Of a DNA stretch of 64,000 bases, positions 27,228 through 35,822 are shown in pieces. Location of the stretch: positions 1 through 64,000 of the forward strand of contig JBIKLF010000001.1 in NCBI GenBank assembly GCA_044359955.1. Reading direction: 5' to 3'. Position 1 is the stretch's first letter; the number at the start of each line of letters is the position of its first letter. The DNA comes from JACTMZ01 sp044359955 (GTDB lineage: Bacteria > Verrucomicrobiota > Verrucomicrobiia > Chthoniobacterales > JACTMZ01). The notes under the pieces were generated by a model that did not search any database, was not told where the DNA came from, and saw only the letters and a program-made list of their open reading frames with translations. The position numbers and the translations under genes were made by a program.

Positions 27228-28445
27228 ATGTCCACATGTCCCTTCCACCACGATGCTCCGTCCGGATCTGACCCCTTCAAGGCCGAGCGCGAAAAAAATG
27301 GGGTGCTCCATACGGAATTCCAGGGTCGCGCCGTGCCGATGATTCTCACCCACGGGGGCGTGGTTGCCGCAGCCAAGGATTGGCAAACCTTCAGCAGCGA
27401 TGCCCCGGTGCGGTTGCCCATCCCCTCGGAGGAGGATGTGCGGACAGTCCGCCAATACCCTCTCGAGGTCGACCCGCCAGAACACACCGACTATCGCAAG
27501 CTGATCGAGCCCTTTTTCAACCGCCCCAAGGATCCGCAAATGGTTGCCGCAGTCGGGAGTTTGATCGACCGACTCATCGACGAAACCTTGGCCGAACCGG
27601 GATCGGAGATCGTCCACGATTTTGCCATTCCCCTGCAATCCCGTGCCCTGGCCATCCTCGTCAATGCACCGGAAGGCGATGCCGATGTGTGGATAAGCTG
27701 GGGCACCCACGTCTTCCGGGACAAGGAAGGAAAGTCCAAGGGCTTCTTTCTTGAACACTACTGCGCCACGTTGCTCGACCGGGCGCTGGAGAATCCGCGC
27801 GACGATCTCTTCACGGCCCTGACCAAAATGGAGATTCAAGGACGGCCCCTGACCCGCGACGAGCAGCTCGGATTCCTGAGCATTGTCTTTGCCGGTGGCC
27901 GCGACACAGTCATCCACACCATCATCGGCATCATCGGATTTTTCGCCCAGCACCCCGAAGCCCTGCACGGTCTGCGCGAACGACCCGATCTCACCAATCT
28001 GGCCTCGGAGGAATTTTTCCGGGTGCTCAGCCCTATCACCCACATCGGCCGCGTTCTCCCCAAGCCCACGGAGGTCGGAGGGCGAACCTACGATGCAAAC
28101 GAGCGCGTCTCGCTCTGCTGGGCCTCGGCCAACCGGGATGGTTCCGTGTTTCCCGATCCCGACATGATCAAGCTCGACCGCAAGCCCAACCCCCACATCG
28201 CCTTCGGCCGGGGAACCCACCTTTGTCTGGGCGCACTCCACGCCCGACTGCTCGCCCGCACTCTGATCGAGAAACTGGCAAGCAGGGTTGAACGCATCGA
28301 AATCGTCTCCGAAAAACCCCATGCCGAACGCGAACCGGGTTACGAACGGATCCACGGCTACGATTTGCTTTCCGTTCGTTTTCAACCGCGCGCTCCGTCG
28401 CCTGCCGCTGCCTCGCCCACCGCCTCGCAATCGGCGGCTCCTTGA
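27228..28445 (+). CDS. Cytochrome P450
   Basis: A 405-residue soluble P450 of bacterial size, expected to insert oxygen into an unknown substrate with electrons from a ferredoxin or similar partner. It has the I-helix FAGGRDTV, the K-helix EEFFR (E-x-x-R) and the heme loop FGRGTHLCLG with the axial cysteine near residue 333. I prefer ATG 27228 (MSTCPFHHD) over the in-frame ATG at 27204. No redox partner gene is adjacent. It is the first intact gene to the right of the RAYT-type element, inside the accessory block. Confidence 0.92.
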   Translation: MSTCPFHHDAPSGSDPFKAEREKNGVLHTEFQGRAVPMILTHGGVVAAAKDWQTFSSDAPVRLPIPSEEDVRTVRQYPLEVDPPEHTDYRKLIEPFFNRPKDPQMVAAVGSLIDRLIDETLAEPGSEIVHDFAIPLQSRALAILVNAPEGDADVWISWGTHVFRDKEGKSKGFFLEHYCATLLDRALENPRDDLFTALTKMEIQGRPLTRDEQLGFLSIVFAGGRDTVIHTIIGIIGFFAQHPEALHGLRERPDLTNLASEEFFRVLSPITHIGRVLPKPTEVGGRTYDANERVSLCWASANRDGSVFPDPDMIKLDRKPNPHIAFGRGTHLCLGALHARLLARTLIEKLASRVERIEIVSEKPHAEREPGYERIHGYDLLSVRFQPRAPSPAAASPTASQSAAP

Positions 28446-28566
28446 CGGAAAGGGTTCTCCAACCCAGCCCTGCCGTTATCCGAATCCGACACCGAATTTC
28501 GACCGGAAGGATCATCCGAGAAAATTGCTACCTTGATCCTCCGCGTGGCGCAGTTATAAAAAAATT

Positions 28567-29370
28567 ATGCCACTTCCATTAGAAGACAATTTCGATGACA
28601 TCCTCGGAAAAGCCTGCCGCGGCTTGGGCGTTGCGGACGAACAACTCGCGCAGAAAACCGGACTCACCGCCGAAACCATCGCCGCGGTGAAGGACGGGCA
28701 GTTCGACGAGGCTGCGGCGCGCAAGATGGGCGCGGTTCTCGGACTCGGCGCCGATGCGCTCGCCGCGGTGGGGCGCAAGGAGTGGTCTCCGCAGGATCCC
28801 GGACCGATCGAGGGGTTGGCTTGTTTCAACACGGTTTTCGAGGACATGACGGTGAACAGCTATGTGGTCTGGGATCCGGAAACGAAAGAAGCGGCGGCCT
28901 TCGACACCGGGGCGGACTGCTCGGGCATGCTCGGATTGCCGGTCAAGGTCGGGCTCATCCTCATCACCCACAGCCACGGCGACCACATCATCGAACTCGC
29001 GCGCCTCAAAGAGGCCACCGGCGCGCCGGCTTATGTCAGCGAGCGCGAACCGGTCGACGGCGCGGAACCCTTTGCCGACGGACGCACCTTCCGCATCGGC
29101 CGTCTCACTGTCGAGACGCGCCGCACCAGCGGCCACGCCCGCGGGGGCGTCTCCTATGTCGTCACCGGACTGGCCAAACCCCTGGTCATCGCCGGCGATG
29201 CCATCTTCGCCGGATCGATGGGCGGCGGCCTGGTCAGCTATACCGAGGCCCTTGAAACCGGCCGCTCCGGACTGCTGACCCTGCCGGACGAAACCGTCGT
29301 CTGCCCCGGTCACGGTCCCCTCACCACTATCGGCGAGGAAAAACAGCACAATCCTTTCTTCAGTAAATAA
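28567..29370 (+). CDS. Helix-turn-helix / metallo-beta-lactamase-fold fusion protein
   Basis: A 267-residue two-domain protein. Residues about 8-68 look like a Cro/XRE-type helix-turn-helix (VADEQLAQKTGLTAETIAAVKDG). Residues 80-267 form an MBL-fold hydrolase with THSHGDH (134-140), a later histidine in TSGHARGG, the bridging aspartate in IAGDAIFAG and the final CPGHGP. That is a full set of ligands for a two-metal site, as in glyoxalase II-like enzymes. It leads an operon with the next two genes. A substrate-sensing or self-regulating enzyme is possible but speculative. Confidence 0.85.
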   Translation: MPLPLEDNFDDILGKACRGLGVADEQLAQKTGLTAETIAAVKDGQFDEAAARKMGAVLGLGADALAAVGRKEWSPQDPGPIEGLACFNTVFEDMTVNSYVVWDPETKEAAAFDTGADCSGMLGLPVKVGLILITHSHGDHIIELARLKEATGAPAYVSEREPVDGAEPFADGRTFRIGRLTVETRRTSGHARGGVSYVVTGLAKPLVIAGDAIFAGSMGGGLVSYTEALETGRSGLLTLPDETVVCPGHGPLTTIGEEKQHNPFFSK

Positions 29371-29377
29371 ACCCATC

Positions 29378-30292
29378 ATGACACGTATCGGAATTGTCGG
29401 CCTCGGCCGCATGGGCGCCAACATGGCGCGTCGCCTCAAAGAAACAGGATACCAAGTCACCGCAGTCTATGACGTCCACCGCGATACGGCGGAAGCACTA
29501 GCCACGGAACTCGGTTGCGAGGCGAGCCCGACGCTGGCCGGCGTCACCGCGGCGGCCGATTTGATCATCACCGTGGTCACAGACGACAAAGCCATGCTCG
29601 GCATCTTCGCGGGGAAGAAGGACAACCTTCTGCGCGGCGCGGCCGGCAAGGTCTTCGTTAATTGCGCCACCGTCTCGCCTTCGACGCATGTCACCGTGGA
29701 AAAACTGGCCAAGAAAGTCCGCGCCGCCACGCTGGAAGGCTGCATGGCCTCGTCCATCACCCAGGCCCGCGCCGGCACGCTTTACCTCATGTGTGGTGGC
29801 CACCGCTCCACCTTCGACCGCGTGGCCCCGGTCCTTGCTAAGCTCAGCGACGACGGAAAACTCATGCGCTACATCGGTCCCGCCGGCAGCGCGGCCAAAG
29901 TCAAAGCCCTGGTCAACATGGTCATGAATATCAATACGGCCGGACTGGCCGAGGGACTCGGACTCGGCGCGGCACTCGGGCTGGATTCGAAGACATTGAT
30001 GGAAGTGTTCAGCCAGACCGGCGCCAACTCGCGCGTGCTGGCCACCGACGGCGAGGACATGGTCAACCGCGACCATTCGTGTTTTTTCAGCGCCGCCCAC
30101 GCGGCCAAGGACAGCGGCATTGCCCTCGCCCTGGCCAAGCAGGCCAAAGTTGAACTGCCGCTGGCCGCCGCAACCTTCCGCCAATACCGCAGGATGGTGG
30201 CGGGCGGACTGGGCGAACTCGACAAGTCCGGCATTGCCGAACTCACCTTCAAAGGCCGCAGGCCGAAAAAACCGAAAAGGAAAAAGGAATGA
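29378..30292 (+). CDS. 3-hydroxyisobutyrate dehydrogenase-like NAD(P) oxidoreductase
   Basis: A 304-residue member of the beta-hydroxyacid dehydrogenase family. The N-terminal nucleotide fold has GIVGLGRMGANMARRL. The substrate-binding loop, usually DAPVSGG, reads EGCMASSITQARAGTLYLMCGG. The catalytic lysine is in AGSAAKVKALVNM, and the C-terminal half is helical. The family oxidises 3-hydroxyisobutyrate, tartronate semialdehyde relatives, phosphogluconate and similar. The basic tail PKKPKRKKE is unusual. It lies 7 bases after the MBL gene and overlaps the following gene by 4 bases (ATGA). Confidence 0.85.
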   Translation: MTRIGIVGLGRMGANMARRLKETGYQVTAVYDVHRDTAEALATELGCEASPTLAGVTAAADLIITVVTDDKAMLGIFAGKKDNLLRGAAGKVFVNCATVSPSTHVTVEKLAKKVRAATLEGCMASSITQARAGTLYLMCGGHRSTFDRVAPVLAKLSDDGKLMRYIGPAGSAAKVKALVNMVMNINTAGLAEGLGLGAALGLDSKTLMEVFSQTGANSRVLATDGEDMVNRDHSCFFSAAHAAKDSGIALALAKQAKVELPLAAATFRQYRRMVAGGLGELDKSGIAELTFKGRRPKKPKRKKE

Positions 30293-31122
30293 GCAAGATC
30301 CACCACATCGCCGCCCTCTGGTCGACCACCCACTACCCGTCCGAACAGGCGGAATGGTCGCTCGAGGAAAAAATCATCGATGCCAAAAACGCCGGGTTCA
30401 CCGGGGTGGCCACCGGGCCGCAACCCGGACTCGCCACGCTGGCCAAGAAGCACGGCATGACCGTCCTCGGCTACATCGCCTCGGGCCAGGCGTCCGAATT
30501 CGCCGACGCGATCCAAGCGAACAAGGAGGCCGGTGCGCATTACATCAACGTGCAACTGGCCGACGAAGACACCCTCACCCCCGAAGCCCTCGGACTCGCC
30601 CTGCTCATCATGCAGGAAGCCCGGCGCCAGAGCGTCGAACTCGGCATCGAGGTGCACCGCGACACCTGCACGGAAACGCCGGAGAAATCCTACGCCCTGG
30701 CTGACGCCTACCAGAAGGTGACCGGGGAACTCCTGCCCATGACCTGGGATTTTTCCCACCTCTCGGTGGTCAAACACCTGAGCCCGGACAACTACGCCCA
30801 GCGCCTCATCGTCCGTCCCGACCTCGTGCAGAAAGCGCAGCAATTCCATTTCCGCCCGTTCAACGGACACCACTGCCAGGTGCCGGTGACCGACGGGCGC
30901 GGCCACCTCACGCAGGAAGTGAAAGACTACCTCGCTTTCGTCGAAGCGGTGCTCAAGTGCTGGCTCTCGGCCGGGGAAAACAACGACCGCGATCTCTTCG
31001 CCGTCCCCGAGATGGGCCCCGTCCCCGGCGGCTACAACTTGACCACCCTGCCCCACAGTTGGGACGACGCCAAAGTCCTGCGCGTCGAGATCGACAAAAT
31101 TTGGAACAAACTCACCACCTGA
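30289..31122 (+). CDS. Sugar phosphate isomerase/epimerase-like TIM-barrel protein
   Basis: A 277-residue TIM barrel of the xylose isomerase-like (AP endonuclease 2) superfamily. Metal-binding candidates are seen along the strands: E near IEVHRDTCTE, D in TWDFSHLSVV, H in RPFNGHHCQ and E in FAVPEMGP. Such enzymes isomerise or epimerise small sugars, or act on hydroxypyruvate-like acids. Coupled by a 4-base overlap to a hydroxyacid dehydrogenase and preceded by an MBL-fold hydrolase, it suggests a short catabolic route for a sugar acid or related compound. The substrate is not known. Confidence 0.75.
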   Translation: MSKIHHIAALWSTTHYPSEQAEWSLEEKIIDAKNAGFTGVATGPQPGLATLAKKHGMTVLGYIASGQASEFADAIQANKEAGAHYINVQLADEDTLTPEALGLALLIMQEARRQSVELGIEVHRDTCTETPEKSYALADAYQKVTGELLPMTWDFSHLSVVKHLSPDNYAQRLIVRPDLVQKAQQFHFRPFNGHHCQVPVTDGRGHLTQEVKDYLAFVEAVLKCWLSAGENNDRDLFAVPEMGPVPGGYNLTTLPHSWDDAKVLRVEIDKIWNKLTT

Positions 31123-31467
31123 CCCGCGCCCGGCCGCCCATCACCGCTTCCTCCCCGCGACGCGGCGAGCCTTGCGTCCGCCGTGACTGCAACAGGCCTA
31201 CCAAGTTCTTCCGACTAACTCGAAGTATTATTTCGGGCAGCGACGGTCATATCAGTTGGCTTCGCTTTGCTTCAGCCGAGGCTTGGCGAGACGGGTTGCC
31301 GCAGGCAACCAACTGATATGAGCGTCGGTGCCTTTCCCCCTTGCAGGCATGGTAGTCCCAGTTACTCCCCAACCACACCCGCCGCGCCCGGGTTCAGGGA
31401 CTTCCAAGCAACCAAGCCTTTCATCCTCCCTCGCAAGCCGAACTGGGGTCAGGCCTGTTCGACGTGC
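31123..31467. other. Gene-free stretch holding the compound repeat
   Basis: Between the TIM-barrel gene and the desaturase gene there is no coding frame. Most of it is the compound repeat listed at 31229-31405. Near 31443 the phrase CTGGGGTCAGGCCTG resembles the GGGGTCAG end of the RAYT-type element at 26.5 kb. Confidence 0.65.
31229..31405 (-). repeat. Compound repeat, copy A (inverse of the copy at 40.9 kb)
   Basis: Read on the opposite strand, this matches 40865-41128 almost throughout. Shared pieces are TTATTTCGGGCAGC, CGGTCATATCAGTT, GCTTCGCTTTGCTTCAGCC, GAGGCTTGGCGAGACGGG, TTGCCGCAGGCAACCAACTG and the GTTACTCC...CACCCGCCGCG part. Copy A lacks about 85 internal bases present in the other copy. 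The gap lies between two TCAGCC repeats, as expected for a slippage deletion. Confidence 0.88.
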
Positions 31468-32529
31468 TCATGAGTTGTTGGGAAGCGGGGCCGCGTATTG
31501 ATAGTCGGGATCGACGGCCTGTCGGCGGAGAATCGCGTCAATTTCTTTCCAAACTCCGATGAGTCCCTTGGGTGTCGGAGGGAGATCGTGGCGGATCAAC
31601 TGGTGGAGCCGGCCGAGGTGGTAGCACGGCACGGCGGCGAACATGTGGTGCTCGATGTGGTAATTCATCTGCCAGTAAAGAAAACGAAGCACTGGGTTGA
31701 GCGTGAACGTGCGGCAGCACAGGCGGAAATCGTCCACATTGTCCTGCAAGCCCACATGCTGCGTGTTGTTGCAGAGGAAAAACAGCCACGAGCCGTAAAC
31801 CTGGTGTCCGCAGGTCAGGATCGGAATGATCCACCAACCCGTCGCCAGCGAGAGGGCGATGATTGCCGAGTGCCCGGCCAGCATGACACGCGCCCAGCGT
31901 ATCGGGGCACGGCGGCCTTCCGGGTCGGATTCGGGATACAGGGTCAATTCCCATTCCCCCTTGAATCCGCCGGTGGCGATCCGCCACGTTTCGCCTAGTG
32001 AATCGCGGAAAAAAGCGACCGGGTAGAAAATGCCCGTCTTGAGCACGTGCCAGAGCATGAGCTTCACCGGGAGAACGACTTCCAAGTCGTCGGGGGGATG
32101 CAGAGTGTAGCGGTGGTGCCGGATATGGCTGGACTGGAATTTTTCATGGTTGATCCAACCCAGAAAGGCAAACAGATGGCAGAAGAACGAGTTCAGCCAT
32201 CGCGTCTTGAAGACCGTGCCGTGGCCGAGTTCGTGCACGGCATTAATGAGGAATGCGGCGCACATCCCGTAGAGGAAAACGCAACCGACCGTCGCCCACC
32301 AGGGCCAGTGGTGGAATGAATAAATGCTCGCTCCGGCGGAGACGGCCAGCACCGCGAGATACCCGAGGGTTTGCCTCGCTCCCTGCAGGTCGCTCTTGGC
32401 GTGCAGCGACTTGACCGCGTCCGGCGGTAGCTTGGTGCGATACCACGTGATGGCCACGTTGCGGCGCACCTGGTCGGTGAAATCCTTGAGCGGAGGCTCC
32501 TGTTGGAGGACGGGATGTGATGCGGACAT
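31468..32529 (-). CDS. Membrane fatty acid desaturase-family protein
   Basis: A 353-residue integral membrane di-iron enzyme. The three histidine clusters are HELGH (about 98), HIRHH (about 134) and HIEHH (about 294), and there is an extra conserved NNTQHVG (about 255), set between four or more hydrophobic segments. The family introduces double bonds, or hydroxylates, on lipid or related substrates using oxygen. Substrate and regiospecificity cannot be read. It starts only 14 bases from a divergent AraC-type gene, a likely regulator. Confidence 0.88.
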   Translation of the reverse strand: MSASHPVLQQEPPLKDFTDQVRRNVAITWYRTKLPPDAVKSLHAKSDLQGARQTLGYLAVLAVSAGASIYSFHHWPWWATVGCVFLYGMCAAFLINAVHELGHGTVFKTRWLNSFFCHLFAFLGWINHEKFQSSHIRHHRYTLHPPDDLEVVLPVKLMLWHVLKTGIFYPVAFFRDSLGETWRIATGGFKGEWELTLYPESDPEGRRAPIRWARVMLAGHSAIIALSLATGWWIIPILTCGHQVYGSWLFFLCNNTQHVGLQDNVDDFRLCCRTFTLNPVLRFLYWQMNYHIEHHMFAAVPCYHLGRLHQLIRHDLPPTPKGLIGVWKEIDAILRRQAVDPDYQYAAPLPNNS

Positions 32530-32543
32530 TGCGGGAACATGAC

Positions 32544-33473
32544 ATGCCCGGGAAAGATTGGCTTTCGACTCTGAACCGCAGTATTTTTTCGAACATGGAT
32601 CGCAAGCTGAAAACGCGAACGCGTCTGGAGATGGATCTTGGCAAGCTGGGCATCCGTTCGGTTCCCGTCCTCGGGCGCTACAACTACACTCACGCCAGAC
32701 CGGGGCTTGAAGTCCACCGCCATCCGGGGGCGATAGAGATATGTTATCTGGTCCGCGGGAGGCAGACCTACGAGGTCGGGGGACGGCGGTTCAGTCTGCG
32801 CGGGGGCGATGTTTTTTTGACTCTGCCCGGCGAGGAACACGGGACCGGCGGCGAACCGGAAGAAAAGGGCCTCCTCTACTGGTTGACCCTGCGCGTACCC
32901 TCCCAGACCGGCGGTTCCTTGCTCGGCCTTCCGCCGGCGGAATCACGGGCCCTCTGGAAGGCGGTCCGGGGATTTTCGCGCCGGCATTTCCCCGGGACGC
33001 CGGAGATGAAAAACCAGATGGATGCGGTGACCGGTCTCGCACACTGTCGGGTGTCGCCTCTTTCCCGCATCGCCGCAGTCAACCTCCTGATCGGGTTTGT
33101 GCTGGCCGTGGTCTCTGCCCATGGGATGGCTGTGCTCGCGCGGGAGAGGCGAAGGTTCCACGATGTTGTTTCCTGGATTGGATCCCACCTTGAGTCCCCG
33201 GAGGAACTCACCGTGGCACGCCTCGCCAAGGTGGCCGGCCTTTCACCCTCCCGTTTCCAGGCCGCCTTCAAGCAGGAAACCGGCATCCCGCCAGCAGAGT
33301 TTGCCCTGCGCGCCCGGATTACCGAAGCCTCCCGTCGCCTTGCCCGGCCCGGGGCGGACGTCACCTCGGTCGCATTCGATCTCGGATTTTCCTCGTCTCA
33401 ATACTTCGCCTCGGCTTTCCGAAGATACACCAATGCTTCCCCGAGGGAGGCCCTGAAAAAACGACCCGGTTGA
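32544..33473 (+). CDS. AraC-family transcriptional regulator
   Basis: About 309 residues. The N-terminal half is a cupin-like sensor (RPGLEVHRHPGAIEICYLVRG, GGDVFLTLPGEEHGTG). The C-terminal 100 residues form two helix-turn-helix motifs (LTVARLAKVAGLSPSRFQAAFKQETG and VTSVAFDLGFSSSQYFASAFRRYTNASPRE). I prefer ATG 32544; a start at 32517 would overlap the divergent desaturase gene, and ATG 32595 is also possible. The very short spacing suggests it controls the desaturase gene. The effector is unknown. Confidence 0.88.
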   Translation: MPGKDWLSTLNRSIFSNMDRKLKTRTRLEMDLGKLGIRSVPVLGRYNYTHARPGLEVHRHPGAIEICYLVRGRQTYEVGGRRFSLRGGDVFLTLPGEEHGTGGEPEEKGLLYWLTLRVPSQTGGSLLGLPPAESRALWKAVRGFSRRHFPGTPEMKNQMDAVTGLAHCRVSPLSRIAAVNLLIGFVLAVVSAHGMAVLARERRRFHDVVSWIGSHLESPEELTVARLAKVAGLSPSRFQAAFKQETGIPPAEFALRARITEASRRLARPGADVTSVAFDLGFSSSQYFASAFRRYTNASPREALKKRPG

Positions 33474-33581
33474 AATCCTCCCGCGATGCTCCGTCCGTGG
33501 CCGTTGCCGAAATCCGCCCCATGGCACGATGGCCAAGCCTCGCTGCAGGGAAAAACCTCTCCGTGTGCCCGTGCCCCCGCC

Positions 33582-35816
33582 TTAGCCCTCGGCTTCGAGC
33601 GTCACCTCGATGTATTTCGACATCGGGGTGAGGCTTTTCACCGCGTGCTCGTCGATGCCGACGAGCACATTGGTTTCCGGATAATAAGCGGCAGCACACC
33701 CGCGCGGGATGTCATAAAAGACCGGACGGAATCCCGGTGCGCTTCGCTTGCGGCCGTCGGCCGCGTGACTACGGATAGTGACAAGGGACTTTTCGTCGAG
33801 ACCCAACTCGCGCATGTCCACCGGATTGAGGAAGAGGACGCGGCGCTCACCTTCGATCCCGCGGTAGCGGTCGCCGCTGTCATAAATCGTCGTGTTGTAT
33901 TGGTTGTGCGAGCGCAGCGTCATGAGGCGCAGATGCCCGGGAGCGACGGTGAGATCGGGCAAAGGATTGACCACGAAATTGGCCCGGCCGGTGGCCGTGT
34001 TCCATTCGCGGTGCGCCGCGGCATTGCGCAGCAGGAATCCACCCGGCTGGCGGATTTTCGCGTTGTAGTTGTCGAAGCCCGGAATGACCGCCCCGATGCG
34101 CTCGCGGATCCGGTCGTAGTCGGCAACCAGCGCGTCCCAATCGACCGGGCCGCCCGGGAAAAGCGCTTGGCCCAGTCCGGCCACGATGGCGGGCTCGGAC
34201 TTGAGATGCTCCGAGGCCGGACGGTTCGCCCCCGTAGAGGCGTGGACCATGCTCATCGAGTCTTCCACCGTGACAGACTGGCGGCCGGACGACTGCACGT
34301 CGGCCTCCGAGCGTCCAAGACAGGGCAGGATGAGAGCCTGCTTGCCGTGGACGACGTGGCTGCGGTTGAGATGCGTGGAAACGTGCACGGTCATGTCGCA
34401 GCGCCGCAGCGCCTCCCACGTGAAATCCGAGTCGGGCGTGGCCGCGGCGAAATTGCCGCCCAGACCGAGAAAAAATCTGCCCCGCCCTTCGGCCATGGCT
34501 TTGATCGCGTGGACGACCGAATACCCGTGCCGGCGCGGCGCGGTGAAGGCGAATTCTTTTTCCAGGCGGGCGAGGAAATCTTCGGATGGTTCCTCGGTGA
34601 TTCCCATGGTGCGGTCGCCCTGCACGTTGCTGTGTCCGCGCACCGGACACGGACCGGCACCCGGACGCCCGATGTTGCCGCGCAGCAGGAGAAGATTGAC
34701 GATTTCCTGCACGTTGGCCACGCCGTGGCGGTGCTGGGTGATCCCCATGGCCCAGCAGCAAATAACACTCTTCGCCCCGAGATAAACTTCCGCCGCTTCG
34801 GCGATCTGCGCGCGGGTCAGGCCGCACTGGTCGAGCAGGAGACCCCACGGTGTCTCCTGAACCATGCGACGGTAGTCGTCGAACCCGTGGGTGTGGCCGG
34901 CCAGGAAATCGCCATCGAGGACCGCAGGGTCGCCCTCTGCTTTTTCCAGGATGTGCTTGGCCATGGCGCGGACCGCCGCCTGGTCGCCACCGACCCGCAG
35001 TTGGTAGTAGTGCGAGCTGATCGGCGTGCTGCGGCCAAAGACCATGTCCAGCGCGTGCTGCGGATGCGTGAAGTTGAGCAGCCCCGCTTCGCGCAAGGGG
35101 TTGAAACTGACGATGCGCGCGCCGCGTTGTGAAGCTTTCTCCAACTCGGTCAGCATGCGCGGATGATTTGTGCCGGGATTCTGCCCGAAAATGAAGATGG
35201 CACCGGCCTCCTCGAAGTCCTCGAGCGTGACCGTCCCCTTCCCCGTGGCCAACGACTCGCGCATGCCCACGCCGCTCGATTCGTGGCACATGTTGGAGCA
35301 GTCCGGAAAATTGTTCGTTCCGTAAAGACGCCCGAGCAACTGGTAAAGGAACGCCGCCTCGTTGCTCGTCCGCCCCGAGGTGTAAAAAATCGCCTCGTCC
35401 GGCGCGGCGAGCGCACGCAGATGGTCTGCCATGCGCGCGAAAGCTTCGTCCCATTCGACCGGTTCGTAATGGTCGGTCGTCGGATTGTAGGCCATCGGAT
35501 GCGTCAATCGCCCGGTGTTTTCCAGGGTGAAGTCATCCCACTCCTGCATCTCGCTGACCGTGTGCTTGGCAAAAAGCTCCGGCGTGGCGCGCTTGGACGT
35601 TGTTTCGTAAGTCAGGGCCTTGACCCCGTTCTCGCAGAATTCCGCGACCGAGGAGTCCTTCGGATCGGGCCACGCGCAACCGGGACAGTCGAAACCGCGC
35701 GGCTGGTTCATGCGGAAGAGCGTGGCGTTGCCTTTGAGGAAACTTTCGCGGCGCAAAAAATTCATCGAGGAAATCAATGCACCCCATCCGCCGGCTGTGT
35801 CTTTGGGTTTTGCCAT
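33582..35816 (-). CDS. Molybdopterin oxidoreductase, FdhF/YdeP family
   Basis: A 744-residue Mo/W-bis-MGD enzyme resembling formate dehydrogenase alpha subunits and E. coli YdeP. The N-terminus has only three cysteines in FDCPGCAWPD and EFCENG, so the classical four-cysteine iron-sulfur motif is not complete. NMCHESSGVG carries a cysteine at the likely molybdenum-ligand position; no selenocysteine codon is needed. The C-terminal domain has RSHNQYNTTIYD. The electron partner and substrate are unknown; YdeP is linked to acid resistance. The MOSC-FdhD fusion gene ends immediately upstream, consistent with maturation of this enzyme. Confidence 0.88.
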   Translation of the reverse strand: MAKPKDTAGGWGALISSMNFLRRESFLKGNATLFRMNQPRGFDCPGCAWPDPKDSSVAEFCENGVKALTYETTSKRATPELFAKHTVSEMQEWDDFTLENTGRLTHPMAYNPTTDHYEPVEWDEAFARMADHLRALAAPDEAIFYTSGRTSNEAAFLYQLLGRLYGTNNFPDCSNMCHESSGVGMRESLATGKGTVTLEDFEEAGAIFIFGQNPGTNHPRMLTELEKASQRGARIVSFNPLREAGLLNFTHPQHALDMVFGRSTPISSHYYQLRVGGDQAAVRAMAKHILEKAEGDPAVLDGDFLAGHTHGFDDYRRMVQETPWGLLLDQCGLTRAQIAEAAEVYLGAKSVICCWAMGITQHRHGVANVQEIVNLLLLRGNIGRPGAGPCPVRGHSNVQGDRTMGITEEPSEDFLARLEKEFAFTAPRRHGYSVVHAIKAMAEGRGRFFLGLGGNFAAATPDSDFTWEALRRCDMTVHVSTHLNRSHVVHGKQALILPCLGRSEADVQSSGRQSVTVEDSMSMVHASTGANRPASEHLKSEPAIVAGLGQALFPGGPVDWDALVADYDRIRERIGAVIPGFDNYNAKIRQPGGFLLRNAAAHREWNTATGRANFVVNPLPDLTVAPGHLRLMTLRSHNQYNTTIYDSGDRYRGIEGERRVLFLNPVDMRELGLDEKSLVTIRSHAADGRKRSAPGFRPVFYDIPRGCAAAYYPETNVLVGIDEHAVKSLTPMSKYIEVTLEAEG

Positions 35817-35822
35817 ATTCGG

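Noticed and set aside
35240..35300. Selenocysteine at the molybdenum site of the FdhF/YdeP-like enzyme
   Set aside because: The ligand position reads NMCHE with an ordinary cysteine codon, and there is no in-frame UGA.
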